Assembly: GCA_014898415.1 (NCBI GenBank)
Contig: RCTD01000004.1
Coordinates: 495,001 to 559,000, forward strand
Length of the DNA stretch: 64,000 bases
Direction of reading: 5' to 3'
Source of the DNA: Stromatinia cepivora
Taxonomy: Eukaryota > Ascomycota > Leotiomycetes > Helotiales > Sclerotiniaceae
This document shows, one piece after another, positions 32,872 to 44,671 of the stretch (position 1 is its first letter; each line of letters begins with the position of its first letter). Under the pieces are notes generated by a model, which saw only the letters and a list, made by a program, of their open reading frames with translations, had not been told where the DNA came from and did not search any database. The position numbers were made by a program, and so were the translations under genes.

Positions 32872-33911
32872 TCAGGCAGCCCGATCCAATAATTCATAAC
32901 GATCCTTCCCACTAACCCTTCTCCAAAGAGCCATTCCTCTTCTATGCGATTTACCCGATCGCACCACCCACATATTCCATGCAAACCATAGACATCCACC
33001 TACTACTCCCGCGATGGCAAAACCAGCTACTGTGAGAAGTAACCAATGTTTGCCCATCCAGAAAATAGTTTGTGCGTCTTTTCCATGCCAGCTGTTGCCT
33101 TTTACTACATTGAAGAAACTCCATGCGTGTTTGTTGTATTCGTCTGGCATGAGATTGCGCACGCGGCCTGCTTCGTCTGTGACTGTTCGCATGTATTCGA
33201 TCCAGAGGACTGAGAGGAATAATGGGCCTGTGCTGTACATTACGGTGATGTATGGCATGCCCCAATTTCTGTTGTACGATTGGAGGGATTCGATGACGCG
33301 GAGGAAGAATGGATGTTGAGGAACTGAACCCATAGCATCATTACTGATTCCAGTAGGAACAGTTCGGCGCAACCAGGCGGGATAGCTAAGGAGGGGATCA
33401 AGACGTCTGTTACAGCCATCGTCGAGATCGATGTATATTCCTCCATAATGTGCTAGTACGAAATAGCGAATAGAGTCTGCGCGTTGGATAGGAAAAGGAT
33501 AACTATCGAATGTATCTAGGAACCAAGGATATTCAGCGGCAATGAAGGCTCTTGAGGCTTCATCAGTCCATAACTATAATGAATTAGCATCTCACTCCAG
33601 TTTTATTCTCCTCTTCGACTAAATATATATACCTTATATTCATAATCATCATGCAAATCAATACAGGATTGCTGACCAGCCTTCCATCGCTCAGGAATTG
33701 AAGTATTGATATAGGTTTGATGAATAATTTTCGGAATGAGCTGAGTACGATTCTCAATCAATTCTGATCCCGGCGCAGGTATTTCGGAGCGGTGGATGGC
33801 ATCTGCGGAACCATCTGTGAAGAGTAGTGATATCAAGGTGCTGAATGCATTTACCAGGAAACCAATTATTATGAAATTGATCACCAGGAATATAAGGGTA
33901 CCGCGTCTCAT
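32872..33911 (-). CDS. Inositolphosphorylceramide mannosyltransferase (SUR1/CSH1-like, GT32)
   Basis: Golgi enzyme that by family transfers mannose from GDP-mannose to inositolphosphorylceramide to make MIPC. Exons 33911-33633 and 33573-32872, intron 59 nt, 326 residues. There is an N-terminal signal anchor (about 6-30, FLVINFIIIGFLVNAF). The GT32 entry block is IPKIIHQTYINTSIPERWKA, followed by the DXD-type motif GGIYIDLDDGC, which binds the metal/nucleotide sugar. A C-terminal hydrophobic segment (LLLTVAGFAIAGVVGG) is present, as in Sur1. The DXD residues are intact. The related Och1 group is less likely because of the C-terminal membrane segment. Confidence 0.88.
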
Positions 33912-35282
33912 GATAAGGTTGGATAGAGGAAGGTCGAGAAGATAAGAAGCTTTTTGCCCAAGGGCTTTGGTCTTTTCGATTGTTTTGTGCAGTAGGAATA
34001 TCGACTTGAAGTTATGATAGGAGTGCTCGATAAGGGGTAGTAGGAAGGGTTGAAAGATAACGGAGGGGTCGGGTCGAAGTAAAAGTAGAAGAATTTCTAA
34101 AAACTAGCTACGATGTCTATTGAAGGAGTGTTGATAAGGTATTTGACGTTACTCGTAGGTAGGACGTGAAAGTACCAAAATTGGTTTGGAAAAATAAATA
34201 TTGTTTTGGTTGAATAAATTAAATTTCACTAATAGTAAAAGTACTCTGTAAAAGTATAAGTGTGTGTATTGAAAGGGGAAATTAATGCACCCACATGTTG
34301 TTATGCACAAAGGTAGAATAGGGGACCGGTATAATCGGACAAAGAAATATCGATAAAAATCCTTAAATCATGCTATATAATTTGATTTACTTATACGTGG
34401 AATTGATCTTGATGCTAAGCCCGGCCCTCTTACGTTAGTCAGTAGGCATTGTTCTAGCTGCTAGATGCCATTTTGAACTTTGAAGGCATCGGTAAAGCCA
34501 TACATACGGATGCGACTGAATAGTATCAGTACCATTTGTTCGGCCAGCATATAGACTAGACTTACACTCAAACCCCTCATACTCATACACCTTTACCATC
34601 TACATCTACAGTCCACACTAAGTTACAAAAACATCAAAAGACCAATGAATTCATTCACCTTTCCTTTCCCATCCACACTACAAAAACATCAGAAAACCAA
34701 GCCCCATCCTCCTCTCATCCAGCGACCTCTCCTTCAAATTTCATCACCATCCCAATATCCCACACAATCCAATCATCCTTAAACATCTGCATGCATGAGG
34801 TCATTTGGAATAATCATATATTACTTCACCTCTCACCTCTCGCCTCTCGCCTCTCCCCTTTTGAAGCTTACCACAAACTAAATAAAGAATAAAGTACGCG
34901 TCACCGAAGCAAGATTCTATTTATTCCCCTACACCTAATCCCCACTTGCATGCATACATCAACCTCGGACTCGCATTCCGGCTTCCGTGAAATTTCGTAA
35001 CCTACTCCTTATAGTTCATTGAGACGGGTATTGAAGGGTCCGAAGTACTCCGTACTGAGTTGATGAATCGATGATATCCGTTTCCGACCCTATTTGTTTT
35101 CCGGTGGGAAATGCGGATGAGGGGAGGTTTGAGATTTCAGGATTTTATGGGTATATTGCGTTTACACATGTAATTGTAGTTTTAGGAAGTGTTGTGTTAT
35201 ACACATTTTTGAGCAACCTCAAATTTGCCATTGAATTGCATTACTTTCATTCGTTTCATTTTTTAGACATACAACCCTAACC
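33912..35282. other. Intergenic region between the SUR1-like gene and MMM1
   Basis: 1.4 kb holding the mannosyltransferase promoter and the MMM1 3' end. A small imperfect repeat of ctcacctct/ctcgcctct lies at 34830-34858. A plus-strand open frame at 35071-35280 (69 codons) lacks support. No gene called. Confidence 0.45.
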
Positions 35283-36641
35283 CTAAGCCATACTCAAACC
35301 CGGCATACTCCCCGGCATAGCATATTCATCACCCCTCCCCCTACTCCTCCGTCTAAACCTCAAGCCCTCCTCACTTCCCCCATCCAAACCCACATCCGGC
35401 ACATCCAAGCTAACTCCCAATCTACTCCTACCCACCCTGACCCCCGTTTCCGCCTCCACCTCCTTTCTAGCCTCCTCCCTCAAATCCCTCTCTACATCTC
35501 TACTCCTCGCTCTCCCAATACCTCCCGCCTCAGACCCTGTATCCAAATCCTCTCCACCCCTAGTATTTTTCTTTCTCGGCCACAGACTAGGGAGTTCGAT
35601 TTGTTGAAAGCGAGGCTCGACACACCGTTCATCAAACCAAGTATGTAATCTTGCCTCGATCAATTGTGCTATTTTCGGCACATCTTGTAGTCTCGACCTA
35701 CTGCCCACCAAACTTCGTATCGAAAGATCCAGTCTATAATCATCCAAGAAACAGAATCCCAATGTAGTAGGACTACCATTCAATGGACTCCCCGGAACAA
35801 AAGAAATGGACAAAGTACCACTAAACCTCACGACCGAAACCGCCAATGCCACAGGTAACACTGCAACCAACGGCTTCGGATAGTTAAGCAACAGTTTCGT
35901 CTCCACAGCCAATGTAATAAAATCACTCAAATCCACATCCATCCTCGCCTGTAACCTGCCATGTTCTCTCCCCGCAGCTCCTCCTTCCCTCCCCAAAGTC
36001 ATCCCATCCTCATCCACAGGAATAACCCTACAATTACTAAAAATTGGGAAATCCTCACCCAAGCTCAATTCCGTAACTTTAATCTCATCCAAAAAATCCG
36101 GTCTATTACCCCCGTTCAACGCCTTCGTCAGGCTCGTCAGAATCGCATCATCATGCTGAGCATCCGCCCGAAACTGCGCTATCGTCTGTGCAATCAATAC
36201 ATTGAACCAATCTAGACTTTCGGGCTGGTGACTATCCACATTATAGTATGTTTTACTCAGGATAGCGTTAGTAGTCAGAGGCGCCGGGTTCCGTAGGACG
36301 CTGGACCGTTTGCGATTTAGGGGTTGAGAAGCATGGCGTGGTGTTGAGCTACGGAGGGTGAGAAGAGATCTTTTGTGAGCGAGGGTTCTGGAGCGACGTT
36401 CGGTGGCGCGGAGGGCAGCGGATACGTCTGGGGAGGGAGGATCGCCAAAGATGAAGAATTTTATGAAGGCGCCGATTAGGATGACGATGGAGAGCTGACC
36501 TAATAGTAGACCTTGGGTAAAGGACAGTCTGCGGATATGTATTAGCAAAAGCTGATTCTAATTGACTTCTTCGAAAAAAGTTAGGGAAGAGGGAACGAAC
36601 GAGGATTCAGCCTTGTCTGGTATGGGATTCGGAATTGACAT
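35283..36641 (-). CDS. MMM1: ERMES subunit Mmm1 (maintenance of mitochondrial morphology 1)
   Basis: ER-anchored component of the ER-mitochondria encounter structure, involved in lipid transfer. Exons 36641-36601 (14 codons) and 36528-35283, intron 72 nt with donor GTTCGT, 428 residues. The short luminal N-terminus MSIPNPIPDKAESS is joined across the intron to LSFTQGLLLGQLSIVILIGA, the typical Mmm1 membrane anchor. The SMP domain (about 105-325) starts near ESLDWFNVLIAQTIAQFRAD and includes KVTELSLGEDFPIFSNCRVI and FCFLDDYRLDLSIRSLVGSR. The C-terminal 100 residues are charged and low in complexity. Without the small first exon the protein would lack its start, so the two-exon model is preferred. 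Confidence 0.94.
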
Positions 36642-37489
36642 CTCACTTCATGCGAATAAGATGTGAATAGAGATTCGAAAAGAAAATAGGAAAAAATATC
36701 ACGAAGCTGTAATAGATAACATATTCTGAACAGAAGCTTGGGCTATGTGCTGCACTTCTACTCCTGCGGTGTATGGAGTAGCTACCATATCTCAAAATGC
36801 GGGATGTGTTTAACAATTGATTTTCTCAGTCTAAACTTCCTCGGAAGCGACATCATTCAGTCCTATCAATTGAACTCCAAAAAATTGAATCTCGAAGGAT
36901 CAATTGACATGAAACATTCACGTCGTGTTATTTATTTCTCTTCAATAAGTTAGTAATGATCATATGCGTCACTATCAAATTGAAATGTTTCAACTATACC
37001 AAATATTGCCAATTAGTTGCTGAAGAGTTCATTCGCCATAATTCCCTTTAATATATACAACAAACAGACCACATCTGAACACATCTGAACACATTAACGA
37101 ACTTTTTTGAATTCCTAAAACACTACAAATTTCTATTATCCATTGCTCATGAATGCGTCATGTCCCGTACATACGCCATGATTCAGAAACCTAAAAGTTA
37201 TGCATAAGGTTGAAGGTGTGTAAAAGAATGCCGTCCGTAAAGAATCTCTGGAAATTCTTTCCATCTAACGTACGTCGAACAAGAAAAATTGTATAATACA
37301 AATATATATCTCCAAACACTGCTCCCCTGATCCTCAATTCAGATATACTGACATTAGGTAGCTGTCTTTCTGAGGCCGTCAGTCGTTCTCTAGATCGTGC
37401 CCAAGATTCTAGATTAAAAGCACTCGAAATGAGGCACTATTGATGGGATGTGACGTTAATCCATTTAACTTAAGATTACCGGCATTCAT
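36642..37489. other. Intergenic region upstream of MMM1
   Basis: 848 nt between two minus-strand genes, holding the MMM1 promoter and the transporter 3' end. The word acatctgaacac occurs twice in tandem at 37070-37093. Nothing else identified. Confidence 0.45.
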
Positions 37490-38823
37490 TTATGCCTTTG
37501 CAGCATCACGATTGCTCTGGGAACTCGCGCTCATAACTGGTTGTGTTGTAGGAAGAACGCTCCCCTTCGATTGGTTTTGTCTGACCTTCGCCCATGCATA
37601 AACGATACCACTGACGAAACCGATGAAGATGGCGGAAACACTTCCGAATGTGACAGGAGCTGCGAAGAAAACGAGACCACTGACAGCGATGGGCAACTTG
37701 TTAAGAGCACCAACCATGGAGTAGGTTGTTGAAGAAGTAACACGGATACACCAAGCAGAGCAGTATGAGATGAAGATAGTAGCAAGACCAGAGTAGATCA
37801 TACCGAGAATGAGATTGTTTCGGGTCTCAAGTGGGAAGTTCTTGGTAAGATTTTCGGATGTCCAGTTTTCGAAAACGAACGAGCAAACGAAGAGGACAGG
37901 GATGGTAAGAAGGTTGTTGTAGAACATAGCTAGGATGAAATTAGAATTGATAGAGGAAATGCAATATTGCGGAAAAACTTACTGTCCCAATCCTTGAAGT
38001 TCATCTTCTTGATAACCTTACGCATGGACAAAACGTATGCTGCAGTGCAGAAAACATTCATACCCATCCACGCATATCCAGCATTCAATGTCGAGAGAGC
38101 ATCGGCAGCTTCCTTGGTTTGTGTGGCACCACCTCCATACAAAGCGTGTTGGATATCGGCCCAAGCAGCAACGACGGAGCTGAGAACCATAAGACCGAAT
38201 GAGAAGAGAGCTGAAGGAGTGACACTTCCTCCAAACCACAAAACCTCACCATATGCAATCACAATGATTGTCAAGTTCTTGAAGATTGTATAGACGGGAA
38301 CGGAAAGGAATTGGAGAGCCTTTGTGCTGGTGTAAATCATGCCGACGAGGAGGAGTGAGATGGGGAACCCTAATTTCGGCATTAGCCGCCAAACTTGCTC
38401 TGGAAAGAAGATTGATACTTACATGTTTTCGCCTTCTTGGTGTCGAATGGTGCAAGATTTGTGATCAAGCCTGCTTGCTTGCAGATGATAATTGCAATGA
38501 TACATACAACAGACTGATTGTGTTAGTAAAGACCTCGCAGAACAATGGCATCCAAAGCATACCTGAATAGCTAGATAGAAGAAGTTTAAATTCCAATTTG
38601 AACCTGAGACACAGTATTTATTGGTCACAGTCATAGAAATTGATGCCAAACAATAGGCAAGAATGGATATTCCAGGACTATTCGTGACATTGGAGAGGTC
38701 AAAGGAAGAACCTCCTCTTTTGGCTGCCGCCCCTGGCTTGGATAGAAAAGGATCGCGTTGAGACGGGGATGAGCGCCCATTGAAATTGCGCATCTCAACA
38801 TCTTCGTTCTTCTTGTCATCCAT
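37490..38823 (-). CDS. gmt1: Golgi GDP-mannose transporter (VRG4/GMT type)
   Basis: Nucleotide-sugar antiporter that brings GDP-mannose into the Golgi for protein and sphingolipid mannosylation. Four exons: 38823-38563, 38513-38423, 38369-37983 and 37929-37490, in consistent phases, 392 residues. After a hydrophilic N-terminus come about ten membrane segments. Family blocks: [57 protein letters not shown] and, across intron 3, DWDTMFYNNLL. The GALNK motif ([13 protein letters not shown]) binds GDP-mannose in Vrg4 and is present. The C-terminus is short and hydrophilic. It lies 3.6 kb from the SUR1-like enzyme that would use its cargo. Confidence 0.95.
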
Positions 38824-39595
38824 ATTTGCGATTGCTCTCAGCGAAAGAGATGGTTATTTTGTTATCGTAGTTCTTGATGGTTGAATGCGCGAAAACAGAG
38901 GTACGAATACGTAATCGGAGGGTTTGTAAATAGTCCGTTCGATAATTTCTAAAGTAGTCGCCGAAATGAAGGGACAGAGATGAAGAAGGAATTCTGCAAA
39001 CAAACTCCAAATCAAAAGTCCTCTATTCGGTCTGATCAGTGGAGAAGTTGAAAAGAGAGTGTTGAGTATTTGCTGCGAGGACAGCCAGACCGAATCTTTA
39101 ATCGTTTTAGTACAGGGGGTGCTAAGATTAAGAAATTCTGCGAGGGGATAAAAATAGTAAAGCAGCAATAAGAATCAACCAAGTTGATAGAAATCCACCT
39201 TTTTGATGTGATCTGTGATCTACAAAAAGGGGGACCAACCAGGTGAAACTTCAGAAGAACAGCCTCAATAAGATAAGGTCAATATCTAAGGTTTTTTTGA
39301 AGTTATAACACGAGCTCTCCGTGTCAAGGACTTTAAGAAGAAGAAGAAAAAATCGAAATTCGTGGATAAAAACAAGGACTTTTTGACTTTTCTTAGGCGA
39401 CTAAAAGGAGATGCTGTGTCCTTGCGTACAATCAAATTCAACTACAGAATAATTCTAGCACCAAATCACGCGTTCCTGACCATATTACAAGAACCATCCC
39501 GTTGCATACAAGCGTTTGCAATCACAAGTGTTCTGGTCTAGAGGGTTTTGGCTCCAAGATTTTATTTGGACTCGTGAATCTGTGTCTATATCATT
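38824..39595. promoter_or_regulatory. Shared 5' region of the GDP-mannose transporter and PLP1
   Basis: Divergent promoter gap of 772 nt. A purine run (aagaagaagaagaaaaaatcg) lies near 39331. Open minus-strand frames here overlap in different frames and show no features. Confidence 0.4.
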
Positions 39596-40501
39596 ATGTC
39601 GAATACACTTGATCCTCTCGTCGCAAAGGTGCTTGATCACGCCGATTCTGACGATGAAGATGCTGTGAGTGTTCATTTTCATTTTCGATTCATTCATTCC
39701 ATTTGTTGTCATGTAGCTCCCAAAGTTATGGCAGTGATTAAACACATCCATTTGGTGGTTGAAGGACAAGGCTCTTTTCTACTCAACCCCATCCCCAAAT
39801 GTCCAGTCACCTGTCTATTCACAAATTCAATAATCCACCAAATATCCAACCACCTACAAACTCTTTTCACTTCAATCTTCTAACACCTCCCTCAGCTCAT
39901 CGCTTCCCTCGAAGAAGACCCCGCTGTAGACGCCTTCCGCGAACAACGAATCCAACAACTCCACTTCGAATTCACACGCGCCAAATCTCAAAAAACCCAA
40001 GGTTTCGGAAACTACACCGAGATCAAAGAAGAAAAAGACCTGATGGATTTAACCACCGAGGTCAAATACGCCGTTGTACATTTCTCCAAAGATGATTTTG
40101 CGCGATGTGGTGTTATGGATACGCATCTTTCTGTATGTTTCCCTTCCTCTTTGTACTATCTATCTTAAAAACTAAACTCACTATGATACTAGACACTAGC
40201 GCCCAAACATCTCGATACCAGATTCCTGAAGATTGATGTAGAGAATGCACCTTTCCTCGTCACGAAATTAAATGTTAAGATCCTACCCTGTGTCCTGGTA
40301 TTTATAGACGGACGATCCGTTGATAGGATAGTTGGGTTTGAGGGCTTGGGTTACACACCCGATACATTCACGACGAAAGATCTGGAATCAAGACTCCTAG
40401 CCTCAGGCGTTATAAAACGTCAAACTACCTCTAATACTCTGTATCTTGATAAGAAAGCCAAGAAGCAAGAAGAGGAAGATGGTGATGACTGGGATGATTG
40501 A
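39596..40501 (+). CDS. PLP1: Phosducin-like protein Plp1 (TXNDC9 type)
   Basis: Thioredoxin-fold co-chaperone that by family modulates CCT-dependent folding of tubulin and actin. Exons 39596-39664, 39896-40132 and 40193-40501 give 204 residues. Intron 1 is 231 nt, long for this locus. The first exon encodes an acidic N-terminus ending DSDDEDA. Exon 2 opens LIASLEEDPAVDAFREQRIQ and has YAVVHFSKDDFARCGVMDTH, a thioredoxin-like strand-helix without a CxxC. Exon 3 gives LAPKHLDTRFLKIDVENAPF and LPCVLVFIDGRSVDRIVGFE, then a highly acidic tail (EEEDGDDWDD). Length and order fit Plp1 rather than Plp2. Confidence 0.93.
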
Positions 40502-40896
40502 GGCGAAGAGAATGTCGTTTGAGCAGCGAGAGCGAGTACATATTTTTCAAATAGATGCCGGATTATCACGAAAGGACATCCCCTTCTTCCAACTCAGTCA
40601 CATTTCCGAAGCCCCACGATGATAGATCTTAGTTTGATCATATGAGGGATCTCTGGATCAGATCATGATTCATGATAGATCTGGAAGCTCGGAGACAATT
40701 TCGGCTGATATACGATGTTCATGCTGGGAAAATAACTTTCTGGCCTGTACCTAGAATTTTTTCTAAATCACGAATGTCAGGGAATACGTGAAGAGGGTTT
40801 GATTTCCGCCGCTCTTATTTTCACGATATTGAATCTGCATAATGCATTTATTAATCAACTATATGTGCTCATTAGACTAGCTAGCTCGCTGTTATA
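40502..40896. other. Convergent intergenic gap between PLP1 and RCE1
   Basis: 395 nt serving both 3' ends. Several gatca/tgatc words give imperfect dyads around 40630-40680. No gene. Confidence 0.45.
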
Positions 40897-42096
40897 TTAA
40901 AATTTAACCAAAGCGGAATCACTAGCAGACAAAACCCACAAATACTTCCACCAGAAGTACGCACCCACCACAAGAAGAGTATAATATGTAATCGTCCAAA
41001 GAATACTCAATTCCCCATTACTTTTCATCACATCTTCACTCTTCTTGCTGGCTCCCACATCCGGCCCAATAATTGTCTCTCCATCCACCGAACTACTGAT
41101 CTTGCCCCAAAACCTTGGGAACCCCATCCAATTACAGAAAGCATGCACGCATATCACAGCCAATAAACTACCCGTTCGGAGATATAGAAATGTAGCGTAG
41201 CCTCCAAATAAAGTCGTGTATGAGAATTGTAAGAGTGAGCGCAGAATAGCTCCAACCATGGGACCATGCGGATGTGTAATTCTGTATTCATAGAAGTGAT
41301 GCACATGGGCTACTCCGAAGACAACGGGAGTGAGGAATATGATCGTTGTATTGGAAGTTTTGGAGAGGAGGAGGAGCGGTACCGAGGCGGATCGGAAGAG
41401 AACTTCTTCTGTGACGGGACCCTTCAAATGCTGATTAACAATATGCCAAAGAGAAGACAGAAGTATAGCTTACAGCAACAATATTCCTATACGGAATCCA
41501 ACCCTTCAAAGCGCCCAATCCCCTCAAACGAATCCAATCGCGCCATTGTCCCTGCGCAATACCTTCTTCAAACAAAGGTCCTACAAACAGTATAGCTGTC
41601 AAACCAACACATTTAACCGTCTCGACAAATCCGATTGGGAAATATCCCATCAAATGGAGTGATTTTAATGCATCCCCGTTTTTCACTGATGATAAAATGC
41701 CGAATGTGCCAATGCAAACCACGATACATGAGAGAGTGACCGAGCGGATTCGTCCGCGGATAACGGTCGGTGCATCACGGGAAAGCTGGGGGGAAGGCCG
41801 GGTGGTCGAGGAGAGATAGAAGGGAATTACGTAGATGAGTGTATAGAGTACCTGGATTTGTGAGTATGTGCAGTAGATAGCTAAGGAGGGAGGTAATACC
41901 AACAGAGAAACTGCAGTAGTGGTACTAAATGGAGGAACTTCTTTCTCTGCGAAATAGGTATCTGGTTAGCTAGGTTGACCATGAATAATCTCTCGATGCA
42001 ATTTCTCATAGGCCTGCAGATAGATGCGATAGTTTACAAACCCTTTTGACCGGTATAAAATGCTTTCAGACGACTATTTATCCATGTTGGAGCCAT
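40897..42096 (-). CDS. RCE1: CAAX prenyl protease 2 (RCE1)
   Basis: ER membrane endopeptidase that removes the last three residues of prenylated CAAX proteins such as Ras. Four exons: 42096-42042, 41946-41900, 41851-41474 and 41421-40897, giving 334 residues. The 5' end needs two tiny exons (18 and 16 codons) to supply MAPTWINSRLKAFYTGQK and EKEVPPFSTTTAVSLL before the first membrane strand. The ABI/CPBP glutamyl-protease motif GPVTEEVLFR follows intron 3, with the second motif FGVAHVHHFYEY and the third HAFCNWMGFP, so all catalytic residues are present. Hydrophobic segments surround them. Intron phases (1, 0, 0) are consistent. Confidence 0.93.
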
Positions 42097-44671
42097 GGAT
42101 GCAGATGTGAGTGCTTGAGTAGAGTTCGGAGTACATGCACCGGTATATTAAAATATCTTCATATGATCTTCTAGATCCTCAGTAGATCAATAGACGCAAG
42201 GATTATGTGCAAGAAGTCAATTTACAGAGATGAAAATATGAAGAGTTTTGCGGTTAAAGTTCATGAGTTGATTACGATTTCGAAAGCCGCGTGGTTTGGT
42301 GTTGGACTGTGGAGTAGATAGATGGACAGGGGCTGAAAGCATAACTTTGTATAATCCTTTTTATTCTTCAGATGGGAATTAGACGTATGTTGGAATAGGA
42401 AGTGACGAATAACAAGGAAATCAACTTTCTTATTGTTCCATTTTGGTACAATCATTCTATTCATTCATCGAATTTTCTTCATATAAATTTGGTATTGTCC
42501 CTACTACGAAGTAGACACAATGTAGGTAATCCTCCCCATGATATCGGAAATTCCATGTATGTTTCAAGCTCCTACATTCATCTTATCGATAAGTTGGCAT
42601 GCTCCGTACTTACACAGGCCTACAGACCTACAGACCTACAGAACTTTCGCAATTTCTCATTAATCAATTCAATGATGCCGCTCTCATAATAATTCCCAAG
42701 AATTATAATGACATGCTTCGCTCTAGATTTCTGCCGGAATAATGCGAAATTAGTACGATTACTATGAACAAGCTACAGGGTATAATAAGAACTTGGGAAG
42801 GTTCAGCCTTTGAGAGAAAGGTATTTGTCCCTGGGTATTCTGTAACACCGGACTCAGGTACTAGGAGTAGTCTCCGTGGAGAGCCTTCTAGGTTCTATCA
42901 AAATTACTTGGTCCCATAAATTCTCGCAAACGCGTTCTGAGCACGAGGGAAACATGTTAACCATTCCTTTGAACTAATCTAATCTGCAATCGCGCCCGAT
43001 GCATCTGAACTCGATCGATCGTAGAGCTTGGATATCTAATCATCTCTGGTCTCACTGTGATACAGAAGGCGATAGGAAACGTTTTGCGTGGAATTTATTT
43101 ACTTAGATTTTGGCTGTCTAGACGGCCAAGCGAGACAAGTCCAAGCTTCATTGATGTGATGTACGCTTTTTTTTTGATCGGAAATGAGATGATGAACCTC
43201 CATCTCCACTATCTAGAATCATCGATCCTCAAACCCTGGTTCACCAGGTTAAAAGATGGAGAAGATGTTTGCCTGGAGGTTGGGTCTGCTTGTTTGTTTC
43301 TTCCTTGAAAATTGCTTGCATGACGATGAGTAGCGCGAGGTTAGTAAGAAGCATGAAAAGGTTCAGATGAACGAAGAAATTGAAGAACTATTGGAAAAGA
43401 AGATGGTTGAAGTAGACCCCCTTTCTTTAGCCACGCGCGGTTCTAACGCGTTTCTCGATTTATCTGTCTCATACAACTTGTACCGGTGCCTCTGTGTACT
43501 CTGTACTCTCTCCCAAAACGAAGTAGAAACCATTTTCCCCCTGTCCAGTGCAGATAATTCTGGACAATCTCCCCATTTATTAGACGCGCCATCAGCCACC
43601 TTACTATTAACGGTATCGCTTCTATAAATTTCTGCAGTGTATGCAGTCAACGGTTTACTTTTGCATAGCATTAAATTAGGATATCCAGAGCCTGTCGAAT
43701 CACTATCGTTCAATTTGGGGGCACCTACAGTAGTCTTTGCATGTCGTATACCTCCTGCGCGCCTGAGATCTAATTCGGGAAACATTTTGATCCGAGTACA
43801 GGATCAAGGGATCCCCTTTTGACCATAGGGTTTGTCCATGATTGACTGATTAGATGGGTGGAACTTCTTATTTGGCCTCTTCGGGTTCGTTAAGTGTTCC
43901 TGTACGCGGATATGGCTGCAATGGCTGCAACAATCTATTATTATGGCTGCCACGTTGACTATCTGTTCATCTTAATTCATCTCACTATCACTACCAAGTA
44001 CGGATAGTACCTAGGTACCGCTTGTCGGAAGAGGTCGTCCAAGGACACAAGGTATATCTTGCGGATTGACGGTACGCTAAAATTCTAGACATGGGCCTTA
44101 GAAATGGAGACCTACAGCCAGCGGTGAAAAAGCTGCCATGGCTGTCGAATATGAAATTTTATGTACCGTCGCGATGAGTTGTACATCTTGTATAGGCTTA
44201 TGATAACCTCTCGTTTCCCCCTCCTGCTCTTGATCTCTTTCTCGACCTTTTCCATCTATCTTTGCTCCTCAATCAATCAATTGATTCATTACACTCTTTT
44301 TACATACTTAACATTAATATCCTTCTTTGCATTTTTATTTCTCACTCATTACTGTACAGTACGACTATGCAATAAGTTAATCCTATTATTTTTACTATTT
44401 TCGAAACCAATTACTGCGCAAGGCAATCAACTACCTACAGTATATATATTAAACATTCATTCAGAAAGCAAACAGATACGAAGATACAAACACGGGACGA
44501 ACTACCCACTCACTACTGTCGCAGACATACTACACTCATTGCATTACTAGCAAAAACAGTACGATTTGCGATCAAGCAATAATTCCCAGGAAGACCAAAA
44601 GAAGAAAAGGACACGAAAAAAGACCATTAACCCCGAAAAAAGAAAAGGCATTTGCAAACTTATTTCGGCGC
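42097..44671. other. 2.6-kb gene-poor region before the serine-rich protein gene
   Basis: Between divergent genes, but long. An 8-bp unit cctacaga is repeated three times at 42619-42642. At 43363-43822 open frames overlap on both strands (minus 140 codons; plus 86 and 61 codons separated by a stop). None shows a family feature, and I cannot say which, if any, is real. The plus frame at 44161-44550 lies in the likely long leader of the next gene and is judged fortuitous. Confidence 0.4.

Noticed and set aside
35275..35286. Telomere-like ccctaaccctaa
   Set aside because: Only two units, overlapping the MMM1 stop codon; too short to be an interstitial telomere tract.
43363..43822. Overlapping open frames on both strands
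   Set aside because: None has recognisable domains or clear splice signals; cannot choose one as a gene.
44161..44550. 129-codon plus-strand open frame with hydrophobic segments
   Set aside because: AT-rich leader upstream of the serine-rich gene; codon use and lack of any family match suggest a chance frame.
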